Part shown: positions 10,556-20,635 of the stretch, one piece after another | Layout of the letters: each line of letters opens with the position of its first letter | How positions within the stretch are numbered: the stretch's first letter is position 1 | Assembly (NCBI RefSeq): GCF_900188455.1 | Contig: NZ_FZOL01000002.1 | Location: 113,293-177,292 of the forward strand | DNA from: Pseudomonas japonica | Lineage (GTDB): Bacteria; Pseudomonadota; Gammaproteobacteria; Pseudomonadales; Pseudomonadaceae | Direction of reading: 5' to 3' | Length of the DNA stretch: 64,000 nt | Position numbers and translations under genes: made by a program | Notes under the pieces: generated by a model | Database searches by the model: none | What the model saw: the letters and a program-made list of their open reading frames with translations, nothing else | Told to the model about the DNA's origin: nothing

Positions 10556-11275
10556 ATGCGACTCTCCCGCTTTTTCATCGATGCCCCGCTGAGCCTCGGC
10601 GAGCACGATCTGCCTGAAGCCCAGGCCCACTACATCGGTCGCGTCCTGCGCATGAACGCCGGCGATGCCGTGCAACTGTTCGACGGCAGCGGCGAGGAAT
10701 TCCTCGGCGAGCTGCTGGAAGTGGGCAAGAAGACCGTGCGCGTGCGCCTCGACCAGGCCCTCCCCGGCCAGGCCGAATCGCCCCTGCGCATCCACCTCGG
10801 CCAGGGCCTGTCCCGTGGCGAACGCATGGACTGGGCGATCCAGAAAGCCACCGAGCTGGGCGTCGACACGATCACCCCGATCGTCAGCGAACGCTGCGAA
10901 GTGCGCCTCAAGGACGAACGCGCCGACAAGCGCCTGGCCCACTGGCGCCAGGTGGCGATCAGCGCCTGCGAACAGTGCGGCCGCTCCAGCGTGCCGCGCA
11001 TCGAGCCACCGGTCACCCTCGGCGAATGGCTGGCCGCCCGCGACGAAGCGCTGAAACTGGTCCTGCACCCCGTGGCCGAGCCCCTGGTGAGCCATGCCCG
11101 GCCGACCAGCCTGGCGTTCCTGATCGGTCCGGAAGGCGGCCTGTCGGACGCCGAGGTGGAACAGGCCAAGGGCAGCGGTTTCCACGCCGCCCGCCTTGGC
11201 CCGCGAGTACTGCGCACGGAAACCGCGCCAGTGGTGGCGCTGGCCGTGGCACAGCAACTGTGGGGCGACTTCTAG
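10556..11275 (+). CDS. rsmE: 16S rRNA (uracil-1498-N3)-methyltransferase RsmE
   Basis: SPOUT-class SAM-dependent methyltransferase of 239 residues that methylates U1498 of 16S rRNA in the 30S subunit. Residues 1-70 form the PUA-like RNA-binding domain (HYIGRVLRMNAGD). The SPOUT knot is shown by the ELGVDTITPIVSERC segment and by the SAM-binding loops FLIGPEGGLS (about 190-199) and LGPRVLRTETAP near the C-terminus. It is the canonical copy; a second, more divergent relative is at 41579-42286. Its stop overlaps that of the convergent chpC by 4 bases. Confidence 0.95.
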   Translation: MRLSRFFIDAPLSLGEHDLPEAQAHYIGRVLRMNAGDAVQLFDGSGEEFLGELLEVGKKTVRVRLDQALPGQAESPLRIHLGQGLSRGERMDWAIQKATELGVDTITPIVSERCEVRLKDERADKRLAHWRQVAISACEQCGRSSVPRIEPPVTLGEWLAARDEALKLVLHPVAEPLVSHARPTSLAFLIGPEGGLSDAEVEQAKGSGFHAARLGPRVLRTETAPVVALAVAQQLWGDF

Positions 11276-11727
11276 GCTGGCAGGAGCTTTTCCAGGGCCA
11301 CCAGATCCGGCACCCGGGCGACCTGCTCGCCCACCTGCACCGCCGCCAGCTCCAGTTCGCCGAGCGGCACATCGACGTAGTTGAGCTGGCTGTCCAGCTT
11401 GCAGGAACGGGGAATGCCCTGCACCAGCAGGGCGAAGAAGCTGCGCGTGGTCCCGCCGAGGGCATTGAGCACGACGATCCGCGCCCGCTCGCCGACCTGG
11501 GTCTGGCCACCGCAAGCCGCCTCGAAACTCAACAGCGGCAGGCGCTGGCCGCGCCAGTCGATCCAGCCCAGCAACCACGCCGGATGCTCCGGTGCCGGCG
11601 CACAGTGCTGGTAGCCGATCAGCTCGGCCACCGCCACATTGGGCAGCACCAGGCTGCGGTCGCTCAACGGCAGCAACAGGCCGGTCAGGCTGCTGCGCCG
11701 GCCACTGCGGGGCGCTTGTTCAAGCAT
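11272..11727 (-). CDS. chpC: ChpC, CheW-like adaptor of the Pil-Chp system
   Basis: A 151-residue single CheW domain that would couple chemoreceptors to the histidine kinase ChpA. The pattern LVLPNVAVAELIGY, then WLLGWIDWRGQRLPLLSFE with the CheW-type GWI-RG-LP motif, is clear. It starts inside the end of chpA (8-base overlap), so the two are translationally coupled. In P. aeruginosa chpB, a CheB-type methylesterase, lies between chpA and chpC; here it is absent. Confidence 0.9.
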   Translation of the reverse strand: MLEQAPRSGRRSSLTGLLLPLSDRSLVLPNVAVAELIGYQHCAPAPEHPAWLLGWIDWRGQRLPLLSFEAACGGQTQVGERARIVVLNALGGTTRSFFALLVQGIPRSCKLDSQLNYVDVPLGELELAAVQVGEQVARVPDLVALEKLLPA

Positions 11728-14700
11728 TGAATTGGCTCCAGCGGGCGATGCTCTGCAACAGCACCGATTCCTGATACGGCTTGCCCAGATAGTCGTTGAC
11801 GCCGATCGCCATGGCCCGGTCGCGGTGCTTCTGCCCGGTGCGCGAGGTGATCATGATGATCGGCAGGTCGTGCAAGCGCGGATCCTGGCGCACCTGGGTC
11901 GCCACCTCGAAGCCGTCCATGCGCGGCATCTCGATATCCAGCAGCAGCACGTCGGGACGGTGCTCGGCCAGGACCGCCATGGCATCGACACCGTCCTTGG
12001 CGGTCAGCACGTTCATGCCATGGCGCTCCAGCAGGCGCCCGGTGACCTTGCGCACGGTGACCGAGTCGTCCACCACCAGCACCAGCAGCGGCCGCGCCGG
12101 ACCGCTGCCGAGCGGCAACAGGGGCTCGCGCTCGGCGCGTCCGGCCTGCTGCGCCAGGCGCAGATGCAGGCCGCGCAATTGCGCCAGGACATCGAGAATC
12201 AGCACCACCCGGCCATCACCGAGCAGGGTCGCGCCCGCCAGGCCCTGCACCGCGGCAAATTGCGCGCCGAGGCTCTTGACCACGATTTCGCGGCTGGGCG
12301 ACAGGCTGTCGACCTGCACGGCGAACTGCTGGTCATGGGCATGCACCAGCAGCACCGGCAGCGGCAGGGTCTGCCCCAGCAAGCGCGGCTGGCGCTCGCC
12401 CTGCAGCAGTTCGCCGAGGTAGCGCAGCTCATAGCCACGCCCGGCGTACTCGTAGCGCGGCGGATCGAGGCGGTAACAGGCCTCCAGCTCCGCCGGCGGT
12501 ACCCGCACCACACCGTCGATGGCGTTCAGCGGCATGGCGTACTGTTCTTCGCCGCAATGCACCATCAGCGCACGGTTGACCGACACGGTGAACGGCAGGC
12601 GAATCAGGAAGCGCGCGCCCTTGCCCGCCACCGAACTGATGACCATCGAACCGCCCAGTTGCTTGACCTCTTCATGGACCACGTCCATGCCCAGGCCGCG
12701 CCCGGAAATCTGGGTGATCTTCTCGGCGGTGGAGAAGCCTGGCTGGAGGATGAACTGCATCACCTCGTGGTCGCTGAGCTCGCTGCGCGGATCCAGCAGG
12801 CCGCGCTTGATCGCCTTGTTGCGCACGGCCTCCAGCGGCACCCCGGCACCGTCGTCGAACATCTCGATGACGATGTCGGCGCCTTCGTGGAGCAGGTTCA
12901 GGGCAATCATGCCCTGCTCCGGCTTGCCCGCCGCCAGGCGTGCCTCGCGGCTTTCCAGGCCATGGTCGACGGCATTGCGCAGCATGTGCTCCAGCGGGGC
13001 CACCATGCGTTCGAGAACGCTGCGGTCCATCTCGCCTTCGGCGTTGCCCACCACCAGTTCGACCTGCTTGCCCAGCTCGCTGGCGGTCTGCCGCACCACA
13101 CGCTGCAGGCGCGGCACCAGGCGCTCGAACGGCACCATGCGGGTGCGCATCAGGCCTTCCTGCAACTCGCTGTTGACCCGTGCCTGCTGCGACAACAGGC
13201 TTTGCGCCATCTGGTTGCGCGTGGTCAGGGTTTCCTTCAGGTCGAGCAGGTCGGAAGCCGACTCGGAGAGCGCCCGCGACAGTTGCTGGAGCTGCGAGTG
13301 GCGGTCCATCTCCAGCGGGTCGAAATCCTCATAGGCATCGCCGTCGATCTGCAGCCGGCTGAGCAGACTGCCCTGGGTCTCGGTGTCGAGACGGCGCAAC
13401 TGGTCGCGCATGCGCTCCAGGGTGGTTTCCATCTCGTTGAGGGCGACTTGCGCGTCGTTGATCTGCTGCTCCAGGCGCCCGCGCAGGATCGAGGTTTCCG
13501 CCGCCTGGTTGCCCAGGTCGTCGAGCAGCTCGGCATTCACCTTGACCATGTCCAGTGCCGCCCGCTCCGGCGCCGGCGCCGGGGCCTCGGCAGGCGCGGC
13601 CTCGTTGCCCGGCGCACTGGCGGCGCTGTCGCTGAGGGCGGCGCTGCTGAAGTTGCGGATGTAGTCGATCAGCGCCGTGGCCGCATGCAGCGGCTGCTGC
13701 AGGCGCACCGCGTCGAGCATGTGGGCGAGGCGGTCATGGCAGTTCTGCAGCAGGCTGAACAGCGCCGCACTGGGCTGCAGTTGTCCGGCGGCGAGGTGTT
13801 CGTAGAGGAATTCCAGCTCGTGGGCCAGATCGCCGATCGGGGCGATTTCCACCATGCGCGCGCCGCCCTTGAGGGTGTGCAGGTCACGCAGCAGGTTTTC
13901 CACCTCGACCGTGTTGCGCGGCTCGGCCTGCCAGCGGGTCAGCGCGGCGGCGGCACTCTCGACGATGTCCACGCCCTCTTCGAGGAAGACATCCAGCAGT
14001 TCCTTGTCGCCTTCCTGGGCCGGCTGTTCGGGCTTGCCGGCGGTGCCGGCCGGCTGCGCGTGATGGCGAAACTCACGCAGCGCGGCGAGGGTTTCCACCA
14101 CCGACTCCAGGGGTTGGGCCTGGCTCAGTTGCGCCAGCAGCCTGGCCAGCAGGGCGTGACTGCCACGCAGCAGGCTGAGCAGTTCCAGCGTCGGACTGTA
14201 GCGGCGGTCCACCAGGCCTTCGTAGAGCAGCTCCAGTTCATGGGCGAGCACATCCAGCGCACCGATGCCGGCCATGCGCGCGCCGCCCTTGAGGGTATGC
14301 AGGTCGCGCTGCAACGAGGACAGCGCGGAGGCGTTGTCGGCATCGTCGAGCCAACGCTTGAGGGCCTGGTCGGCGCTGTCCAGCACATCGATGGCTTCTT
14401 CGAGGAACAGCGCCACCAGTTCATGGTCGGTGTCCTGGTCCGCCAGGTCGCGGGTGACCTCGGCCAGTTCGCTGATGCTCGACGTACCGTCGACCTGCCT
14501 GCGCACCAGGCCCATGGCGCTCGGATCGAGGCCCTGTTCGAGCAGTTCGCGCAGCCCGTGCAGACGCTCCGGGCACGGCTCGACCTCCTGGCCGGCGGCA
14601 ATCTGGTCGAGCATGTTGATCAGCGCTTCGTGAGCCGCCTGCGCCTCCTCGAAGAAGCGCGCATCGGCGCCCAGGCTGCTCTCCTCCACCGCGCCGTAGA

Positions 14701-17008
14701 GGTCCAGCAGCGCTTCGCACAGCTCGTCCACCTGCCACAGGTTGGCCAGGTGCGCGCTCTGTCCGAGGGTGGTCAGTTCGTCCAGCAGGGCATTGAGTTC
14801 CTGGCGCTCGCCGGGGTGCTCCTGCCAGCGCAGCAGCAGCGATTCGGCATCGAGCAGGATGTCCATGCCCTGTTCGAGGAAGCTGGCGATCAGTTGCGGG
14901 TCGCGCTTGATCCGCAGGCTCTGGTCCGGTGACTCGAGCAGTGCCTTGAGACGCGCGCCGACGACCTGGTCGACCTGTTCGATGAGGATGTCCGCGCCCT
15001 TGATCGGCGCCAGCGGCGTGCTTGCAAGCTGCTCCAGGCCACGGCGCAACAAGGGCTCGGCGGTCTGCAGCAGATAGATCTCGTCAAGGTCGAAGCCGAC
15101 CTGGTGCGCCTTGAACTCACGGGCCAGCAGGTCCAGGGCGCCGGCCAGCTCGGCGATCGGCGTGACCCCGGCCATGGCCGCGCTGCCCTTGAGGGTGTGC
15201 AGGGCCCGCTGCAGGTCGTCGCTGACCGGCGCCGGCAGATACCGCTCGGCGCTTTCGAGAAACACATCGAGACTGGCCAGGTGGGTCTGCGCCTCGTTGC
15301 GGAAAATCTCCAGCAATTGCGGGTCGAGGGCTTCGGCGCCGTCCTCGGCACCATCGCTGTCGTTCATCGCCAGGGCGTGCAGATGGCTGGCCAGGTGCTC
15401 GACATGGGCATGGGCATGCACTTCGCCCGTGGCGAACTCGGCGACCAGCGGTGGCATCAGGGTCATGGCCTGGCCAATGGCCTTGAGCACCACCTCGCTG
15501 CTGCCGACCCGGCCTTCGAGCATGCGGTTGAGCAGGTGCTCGCCGGCCCAGGCCAGTTCGGCCAGGACCAGCGCGCGAACCATGCGGCCACTGCCCTTGA
15601 GCGTGTGGAAGCCCCGCCGCAGCTCGATCAGCGCCTCGCGCGGATGGCCCTCGCCACGCCAGCGCTGCCAGTCCTGGTCGAGCTGTTGCAGGACTTCCTC
15701 GGCCTCTTCGAGAAACACTTCGCGCAGCTCGTCGTCCACCGGTTCCGGCGCGGCGATGGTCAGCGGCGCCAACTGCACCGGCCGCGCCAGCACCGGGAAG
15801 CCGAGGTCGCCGAGGGCCCGACGGGCACGGGCCAGCAAGGCTTCGACATCGGCCCGCAGATCGATGCTCAGGGCCTGCAGGTAGCACTCCAGGCTGCTGA
15901 TGACATCGGCCAGATGCTCCAGCTCGACACTGCCGGGCAGGGTTTCGGCCTGCAGCACACGGGCCTGCAGGTAGTCGGTGCAGCGCTGCACCACCGCCGC
16001 CGGTTGCGGCAGCATCAGCATGGCCAGGGCGCCACGAATCTGTCCGAGCAGGTCCGGCAAGGGCTGCAGGCGCTGGCGTTCCCAGCCGGCTTCGAGGCAA
16101 TCGGCGATCAGGTCGCGGGCCTGCAGCAGCACACCGTGCGCCTCATCCAGCACCAGTTGGCGAATCTCGCCGATATCGGTACCGTTCGGCGGGTTGTGCT
16201 GCGGCGATTCCATGGCGCCGACCATCCCGCTCAGGCTCGCCTCGGCATACTGCAAGGCGCCGGACACATCGAGCAGCGCCGGCAGCTCGCTGGCGCGCTG
16301 GCCGCTGACCATGCCCTGCAGGGCCGCCACCTGGTCGAGGATGACCCGGCGCGGCTGGTTGAAACCGAGTACGGCGAGGGTGTCGCAGAGCTGCCGCAGC
16401 GGCGCCAGCAGCGGCTCCAGTTCTTCCGTCTGGCGCGACTCGCCCCGGACGAAGCGGTCGATGCGCTCCTTGATGCGCAGCAGATCCTCGCTGATCGCCG
16501 CCACCACCGAGCGCATCGCGTCACGCCCGGGCATGTCCGGCAGGTGCCCCTGCAAGGCATCCAGCGACAGACCGAACGCCTCCCCGGTGGCGATACCCAG
16601 CGCACTTTCGCCCAGCGCCTCGGCGCCGCGAGCGGCGCGCAACTGGTTGAGCAGCGGCAAGGCCAGCACCGGCAGGTCGCGTCGCGCCCCGCGCAGACGC
16701 TCCAGATACAGCGGCAACTGGGTCAACGCGCGGAACAGCGCGCCCTGGCTTTCGCCGTTGGCCGCGACCTGGCCTTCAACCAGGGCCCCGGCCAGCGCTT
16801 CCATTTCTTCGGCGAGCAACGCGGCCCCGTTGAGCTCCAGCATCAGCAGGCAGCCACGCACCTGGTGCAAGGGCTCGATGAAGCCCGCCAGGCCGTTGCC
16901 GGCGCCATCGACGAACTGCTCCAGGGCCTGGCGGGCCTGAGCCAGATTGTCCTCGATCGCCTCCCTGACCCAGGCCAGGGCGACGAAATCCTGTCGCTCG
17001 GCCGCCAT
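11720..17008 (-). CDS. chpA: ChpA, multi-Hpt hybrid histidine kinase of type IV pilus chemosensing
   Basis: A 1762-residue CheA-like kinase that phosphorylates PilG and PilH to control twitching motility and, in P. aeruginosa, cAMP. Four intact phosphotransfer motifs are visible, HTLKGS or HTLKGG, with histidines at 468, 604, 904 and 1044; degenerate phosphotransfer-like helices lie before and between them. Then come a dimerisation helix region, a HATPase domain (HMLRNAVDHGLE, DDGAGVP, GRGLGMDVV), a CheW-like domain and a C-terminal receiver domain with acceptor Asp1691 in LLLDIEMPRMDG. The P. aeruginosa protein is about 2470 residues with more phosphotransfer domains, so this is a shorter form. 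Start codon overlaps the pilJ stop (ATGA). Confidence 0.94.
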   Translation of the reverse strand: MAAERQDFVALAWVREAIEDNLAQARQALEQFVDGAGNGLAGFIEPLHQVRGCLLMLELNGAALLAEEMEALAGALVEGQVAANGESQGALFRALTQLPLYLERLRGARRDLPVLALPLLNQLRAARGAEALGESALGIATGEAFGLSLDALQGHLPDMPGRDAMRSVVAAISEDLLRIKERIDRFVRGESRQTEELEPLLAPLRQLCDTLAVLGFNQPRRVILDQVAALQGMVSGQRASELPALLDVSGALQYAEASLSGMVGAMESPQHNPPNGTDIGEIRQLVLDEAHGVLLQARDLIADCLEAGWERQRLQPLPDLLGQIRGALAMLMLPQPAAVVQRCTDYLQARVLQAETLPGSVELEHLADVISSLECYLQALSIDLRADVEALLARARRALGDLGFPVLARPVQLAPLTIAAPEPVDDELREVFLEEAEEVLQQLDQDWQRWRGEGHPREALIELRRGFHTLKGSGRMVRALVLAELAWAGEHLLNRMLEGRVGSSEVVLKAIGQAMTLMPPLVAEFATGEVHAHAHVEHLASHLHALAMNDSDGAEDGAEALDPQLLEIFRNEAQTHLASLDVFLESAERYLPAPVSDDLQRALHTLKGSAAMAGVTPIAELAGALDLLAREFKAHQVGFDLDEIYLLQTAEPLLRRGLEQLASTPLAPIKGADILIEQVDQVVGARLKALLESPDQSLRIKRDPQLIASFLEQGMDILLDAESLLLRWQEHPGERQELNALLDELTTLGQSAHLANLWQVDELCEALLDLYGAVEESSLGADARFFEEAQAAHEALINMLDQIAAGQEVEPCPERLHGLRELLEQGLDPSAMGLVRRQVDGTSSISELAEVTRDLADQDTDHELVALFLEEAIDVLDSADQALKRWLDDADNASALSSLQRDLHTLKGGARMAGIGALDVLAHELELLYEGLVDRRYSPTLELLSLLRGSHALLARLLAQLSQAQPLESVVETLAALREFRHHAQPAGTAGKPEQPAQEGDKELLDVFLEEGVDIVESAAAALTRWQAEPRNTVEVENLLRDLHTLKGGARMVEIAPIGDLAHELEFLYEHLAAGQLQPSAALFSLLQNCHDRLAHMLDAVRLQQPLHAATALIDYIRNFSSAALSDSAASAPGNEAAPAEAPAPAPERAALDMVKVNAELLDDLGNQAAETSILRGRLEQQINDAQVALNEMETTLERMRDQLRRLDTETQGSLLSRLQIDGDAYEDFDPLEMDRHSQLQQLSRALSESASDLLDLKETLTTRNQMAQSLLSQQARVNSELQEGLMRTRMVPFERLVPRLQRVVRQTASELGKQVELVVGNAEGEMDRSVLERMVAPLEHMLRNAVDHGLESREARLAAGKPEQGMIALNLLHEGADIVIEMFDDGAGVPLEAVRNKAIKRGLLDPRSELSDHEVMQFILQPGFSTAEKITQISGRGLGMDVVHEEVKQLGGSMVISSVAGKGARFLIRLPFTVSVNRALMVHCGEEQYAMPLNAIDGVVRVPPAELEACYRLDPPRYEYAGRGYELRYLGELLQGERQPRLLGQTLPLPVLLVHAHDQQFAVQVDSLSPSREIVVKSLGAQFAAVQGLAGATLLGDGRVVLILDVLAQLRGLHLRLAQQAGRAEREPLLPLGSGPARPLLVLVVDDSVTVRKVTGRLLERHGMNVLTAKDGVDAMAVLAEHRPDVLLLDIEMPRMDGFEVATQVRQDPRLHDLPIIMITSRTGQKHRDRAMAIGVNDYLGKPYQESVLLQSIARWSQFNA

Positions 17009-19056
17009 CAGCGCGACTCCACGGTACTGGGCAGGGTGAAGCCCGAGACCGAGCGACGCATCTCGCTGGCCATGCGCGCCAGGTTGCCGATGCTCTCGGC
17101 GGTGGCGGTGGAGCCGGATGAGGTCTGCGAGGTGATCTGCTGGATGATCGCCATGGTGTGGGAGATCTGTCCGGCCGACGAGGTCTGCAACTGCGCCGCG
17201 TCGGAGATGCTCAGGATCAGCTCGGCGAGGGTCTGCGAGACCCCTTCGATCTCCTCCAGGGCCACCCCGGCGTCCTGCGCCAGACGGGCCCCGCGCACCA
17301 CTTCGGCGGTGGTCTGCTCCATGGAAATCACCGCTTCGTTGGTGTCCACCTGGATCGCCCGCACCAGCGCCTCGATCTGCCGCGTCGCCGAGGACGAACG
17401 CTCGGCCAGGCGCTGCACTTCGTCGGCGACCACGGCGAACCCGCGCCCGGCCTCGCCGGCCATCGACGCCTGGATCGCCGCGTTGAGGGCGAGGATGTTG
17501 GTCTGATCGGCAATGTCGTCGATCAGGTTGACGATATCGCCGATCTCCTGGGAAGACTCACCCAGTCGTTTGATCCGCTTGGCGGTGTCCTGGATCTGCT
17601 CGCGGATGTTGTCCATGCCGTGGATGGTGTTGTGCACCACCTCGTTGCCCTTGTTGGCGATGGCCACCGAACGCTCGGCCACCTTGGCGGACTCGTAGGC
17701 GTGACTGGAGACCCGGTCGATGGACTCGGCCATGTCGCCCACCGCCATCGAGGCATCGGCGATCTGCTGGGCCTGGTGCTCGGAGGCCTTGGCCAACTGG
17801 TGCGCGGTGTTCTGCGTATCTTCCACGGCGGCGGCGACTTCCTCGGCGCTGAGGTTGATGGTCGCCACCAGGTCGCGCAACTGGTCGATGGAGTAGTTGA
17901 TCGAGTCGGCGATCGCCCCGGTGAAATCCTCGGTGACCGAGGCGGTGACGGTCAGGTCGCCGTCGGCGAGGTCTTCGATTTCGTCGAGCAGGCGCATGAT
18001 CGCCTGCTGGTTGCGCTCGTTCTTCTGCGCGGTTTCGCTGAGCTGGCGATGGGTCTCGCGGACCATCACCAGGCCGATGAGGATGATCGAGGCCAGCGCC
18101 AGCAGGCCCAGCACGTAGCCGCCGACGGTGTCCAGGGTGCGCCCGCTGGCCAGGTTCTCGAAGCCGTTGGCCAGGCGCGAGGCTTCGTCGAGCAGGGTCT
18201 GCGACAGACTGAAGATGTTGCCCGCGGCCTCGCGCACGCGAAACAGCTCCGACGAGGTTTCCAGGATCTCGTCCACGGAGCCGGAGACGAACTGGAACAG
18301 TTCGGCGATCTCGCCGAGACGGGCGCGGGCGTCGGGGTCTTCGACACGGCTGATCTGCAGGCTCGGATCACCACCGAGCATGCCGTTCAGTACCTGGCCG
18401 AAACGGCTGGCGTCGCGGCCGAAGACATCGGCGGCCTGCACCGAGGTGTCGTCGCCGGCCAGCACGGTGTTGACCGAGCCGAGGATCCGCTCGGCCAGCA
18501 GCGCCTGGCGCTGGGCCACGGCCACCTGGTTGGCCGGGGCACCGCTCTGCAGCAGGATCTCCACGACCTTTTCGTACTCGACCTGCAGTTGCGGCACGGT
18601 CTCGGCCAGGGTCGCGGCGACCTGGTGCAGGGACAGCACGGTCTGTTCGCTGGCGAGGATCACGTCGGTGTTCTTGCGCAGGGTTTCCCAGTCGCGCTGC
18701 ACCGCGTCCATCTCGCCACGCACCGCCACGGGCGCCGAGGGCAGGCCGGTGCTCGGGTCGCCCTTCTTCAGGTAGCCCCAGCGCTGTTCGAAATCGTTGC
18801 GCGCCTCGCTCAGCAGGCGAAACGCCACGGTCTTGCCGGAGGCCGCCTCGGTGGCGTTCTTGGCGATGCGCTGGGACAGCACGCGCAACTCGCCGGCATG
18901 GCCGATGTACTGCTTGTCGTGGTTGGCCTGGGTGTTCAGGTAGGCGAAGTTGGCGAACAGCAGGATGATCGAGAGGATCAGCACCACGAACAACGCGGCG
19001 ATCTGCGCGCTGCTGCGCGAACCTTTGACTGAACTGGCGGACTTGAGCTGGCTCAC
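17008..19056 (-). CDS. pilJ: PilJ, methyl-accepting chemoreceptor of the Pil-Chp system
   Basis: A 682-residue inner-membrane receptor. The first membrane helix is at about 18-40, a periplasmic PilJ-type helical domain follows ([14 protein letters not shown]; a second related unit near [14 protein letters not shown]), the second helix is at about 312-332, then HAMP and the cytoplasmic signalling coiled coil. The hairpin tip near 520-550 reads [34 protein letters not shown], slightly different from the standard [10 protein letters not shown] and typical of PilJ. In P. aeruginosa PilJ senses pilus retraction or surface contact and feeds ChpA. The methyltransferase gene pilK that follows pilJ there is missing here. 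Confidence 0.95.
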   Translation of the reverse strand: MSQLKSASSVKGSRSSAQIAALFVVLILSIILLFANFAYLNTQANHDKQYIGHAGELRVLSQRIAKNATEAASGKTVAFRLLSEARNDFEQRWGYLKKGDPSTGLPSAPVAVRGEMDAVQRDWETLRKNTDVILASEQTVLSLHQVAATLAETVPQLQVEYEKVVEILLQSGAPANQVAVAQRQALLAERILGSVNTVLAGDDTSVQAADVFGRDASRFGQVLNGMLGGDPSLQISRVEDPDARARLGEIAELFQFVSGSVDEILETSSELFRVREAAGNIFSLSQTLLDEASRLANGFENLASGRTLDTVGGYVLGLLALASIILIGLVMVRETHRQLSETAQKNERNQQAIMRLLDEIEDLADGDLTVTASVTEDFTGAIADSINYSIDQLRDLVATINLSAEEVAAAVEDTQNTAHQLAKASEHQAQQIADASMAVGDMAESIDRVSSHAYESAKVAERSVAIANKGNEVVHNTIHGMDNIREQIQDTAKRIKRLGESSQEIGDIVNLIDDIADQTNILALNAAIQASMAGEAGRGFAVVADEVQRLAERSSSATRQIEALVRAIQVDTNEAVISMEQTTAEVVRGARLAQDAGVALEEIEGVSQTLAELILSISDAAQLQTSSAGQISHTMAIIQQITSQTSSGSTATAESIGNLARMASEMRRSVSGFTLPSTVESR

Positions 19057-19071
19057 GGGTCTGGCGTTCCT

Positions 19072-19626
19072 TTACAGCGCGACATCGAGAAAGCCCGGGG
19101 CCTGGGCCAGGGCGAACGGACTGAAGATTCCCCAGCAGTGCTCACGCTGGAAATGCCCCTGGATAAACGGTGCGGCACTGCCGAGCAGCGGCGCGGGGGG
19201 CGACAGCTCCAGGCCGTCCAGCGCGAAATGCTGCAGGCCGAGCACTTCGTCCACCAGCAGGCCGGTGAGCAGCTCGTCGTGATCGACCACCAGCACCCGC
19301 CGCTGCTTGCGCGCCAGGCACGGTTCCAGGCCGAGAAAACCGCTGAGGTCGGTCACCGGCAGCAACTGGCCGCGCAGGTTGCTGACCCCGGCGACCCACG
19401 GCTTGACCCCCGGAATCCGGCTCAGGCGCGGCGCGGTGAGGACTTCGGCGACTTCACCCATGGGCGCGACGAAACAGTATTCGCCGAGGCGAAAGCCGAT
19501 GCCGCTCCAGGTCTGCAGGCGGGTTTCCTGCAAGGGCAGGTCGGCGGCCAGCAGGCGGCAGCGCCGGTCGATGTCCAGCAACAGCTCGAATGCGGTCAGC
19601 GACTCGCCCATGGCGCCGCGGGTCAA
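19072..19626 (-). CDS. pilI: PilI, CheW-like adaptor
   Basis: A 184-residue CheW-domain protein linking PilJ to ChpA. It has the expected GIGFRLGEYCFVAPMGEVAEVL opening strands, VAGVSNLRGQLLPVTDLSGFLG (the CheW GVxNLRG core) and VLVVDHDELLTGLLVDEVLG. It overlaps the end of pilH by 4 bases and is followed after 15 bases by pilJ, within the same transcript. Confidence 0.93.
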   Translation of the reverse strand: MTRGAMGESLTAFELLLDIDRRCRLLAADLPLQETRLQTWSGIGFRLGEYCFVAPMGEVAEVLTAPRLSRIPGVKPWVAGVSNLRGQLLPVTDLSGFLGLEPCLARKQRRVLVVDHDELLTGLLVDEVLGLQHFALDGLELSPPAPLLGSAAPFIQGHFQREHCWGIFSPFALAQAPGFLDVAL

Positions 19627-19988
19627 GCCTTGAGAACGTCGTTGAGGACCCGGATCAGGGCATCTTCGTCCACCGGCTTGACCAGGTAGCTCTTGGCGCC
19701 CTGGCGGGTGCCCCAGACCTTGTCGGTTTCCTGGTCCTTGGTGGTGACGATGATCACCGGGATGTCCTTGGTCGCCTGGTCCTTGCTCAGCTGGCGGGTG
19801 GCCTGGAAACCGTTCAGGCCGGGCATGACGATGTCCATCAGCACGGCATCGGGCTTCTCCTGGGTGGCCAGGGCCACGCCGTCGGCGCCATTGACCGCCT
19901 TGAGCACCTGGTGCCCGTGTTTTTCGAGCATTCCGGTGAGTTTGTACATTTCGGTCGGCGAGTCGTCGACGATGAGAATTCGGGCCAT
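19623..19988 (-). CDS. pilH: PilH, CheY-like response regulator
   Basis: A single receiver domain of 121 residues. The start at 19988 gives MARILIVDDSPTEMYKLTGM, the standard PilH N-terminus; an upstream in-frame ATG would add a non-homologous stretch that overlaps pilG. Acidic pocket DD at 8-9, acceptor Asp in AVLMDIVMPGLNGFQ (about residue 52), the switch Thr in IIVTTKDQE and the Lys in YLVKPVDEDAL are all present. In P. aeruginosa PilH works with PilT-driven retraction and opposes PilG output. Confidence 0.95.
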   Translation of the reverse strand: MARILIVDDSPTEMYKLTGMLEKHGHQVLKAVNGADGVALATQEKPDAVLMDIVMPGLNGFQATRQLSKDQATKDIPVIIVTTKDQETDKVWGTRQGAKSYLVKPVDEDALIRVLNDVLKA

Positions 19989-20034
19989 GCTGTTCCCCAT
20001 GAAAGGAAAGACGCCAGCGCGCGGGGCGCTGGCG

Positions 20035-20445
20035 TCAGGGTGCGTGTTGTTCTTCTGCGGTGAAACCCGGCACGTGGGCACGGATCGCTTCCAGCAGCTC
20101 TTCCTTGCTGAACGGTTTGGTCAGGAACTGATCGCAACCGACGATCCGTCCGCGGGCCTTGTCGAACAAGCCGTCGCGGGACGACAACATGATCACCGGG
20201 GTGTCCCTGAACGCCATGTTGTGCTTGATCAGGGCGCAGGTCTGGTAACCGTCCAGCCGCGGCATCAGGACGTCGACGAAGATGATCCCGGGACGGTGGT
20301 CGACGATCTTGGCCAAGGCATCGAAACCGTCGATGGCCGTGATGACCTCGCACCCCGCTTCGCTCAGAAGCATCTCGGCGGTGCGGCGAATCGTCTTGGA
20401 GTCGTCGATCACCATCACTTTCAATGCCGCGTCGGGCTGAACCAT
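20035..20445 (-). CDS. pilG: PilG, CheY-like response regulator
   Basis: A receiver-domain protein of 136 residues promoting pilus extension in the P. aeruginosa model. Core features: VMVIDDSKTIRRTAE, acceptor Asp in IIFVDVLMPRLDGYQ, IMLSSRDGLFDKARGRIVGCDQFLTKPFSKEEL. The start at 20445 (MVQPDAALKVMVIDD) gives the usual short N-terminus; two further in-frame ATGs upstream (20478 and 20487) would add up to 14 residues, so the exact start is uncertain. It is the first gene of the minus-strand Pil-Chp operon and diverges from gshB; the promoters of both lie in the 190 bases between them. Confidence 0.92.
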   Translation of the reverse strand: MVQPDAALKVMVIDDSKTIRRTAEMLLSEAGCEVITAIDGFDALAKIVDHRPGIIFVDVLMPRLDGYQTCALIKHNMAFRDTPVIMLSSRDGLFDKARGRIVGCDQFLTKPFSKEELLEAIRAHVPGFTAEEQHAP

Positions 20446-20635
20446 ATTCGCTCTACCATTACTGTCGGATCGCGCCATGCCGGCCACCTGCCACGCATTT
20501 TTAGCACACTCACAGGGTGCATTCCATCAAGCCACCCCGGGGTTTTCCGCTTGACCGCCAGCGCCGCGGGCGCCACCCTGAGCCACTTTTCATTCGAACC
20601 ACCGCGGCCCCGCGCCGCCGAGAGGATTTCCCCCC

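Noticed and set aside
11639..14932. Very long plus-strand open frame opposite chpA
   Set aside because: It is antisense to a clear ChpA coding sequence, has His/Gln/Arg-rich composition typical of shadow frames in GC-rich codon-biased DNA, and no family signature.
15104..19032. Further long plus-strand frames opposite chpA and pilJ
   Set aside because: Same reason: mirror frames of biased genes, with no ribosome site or domain.
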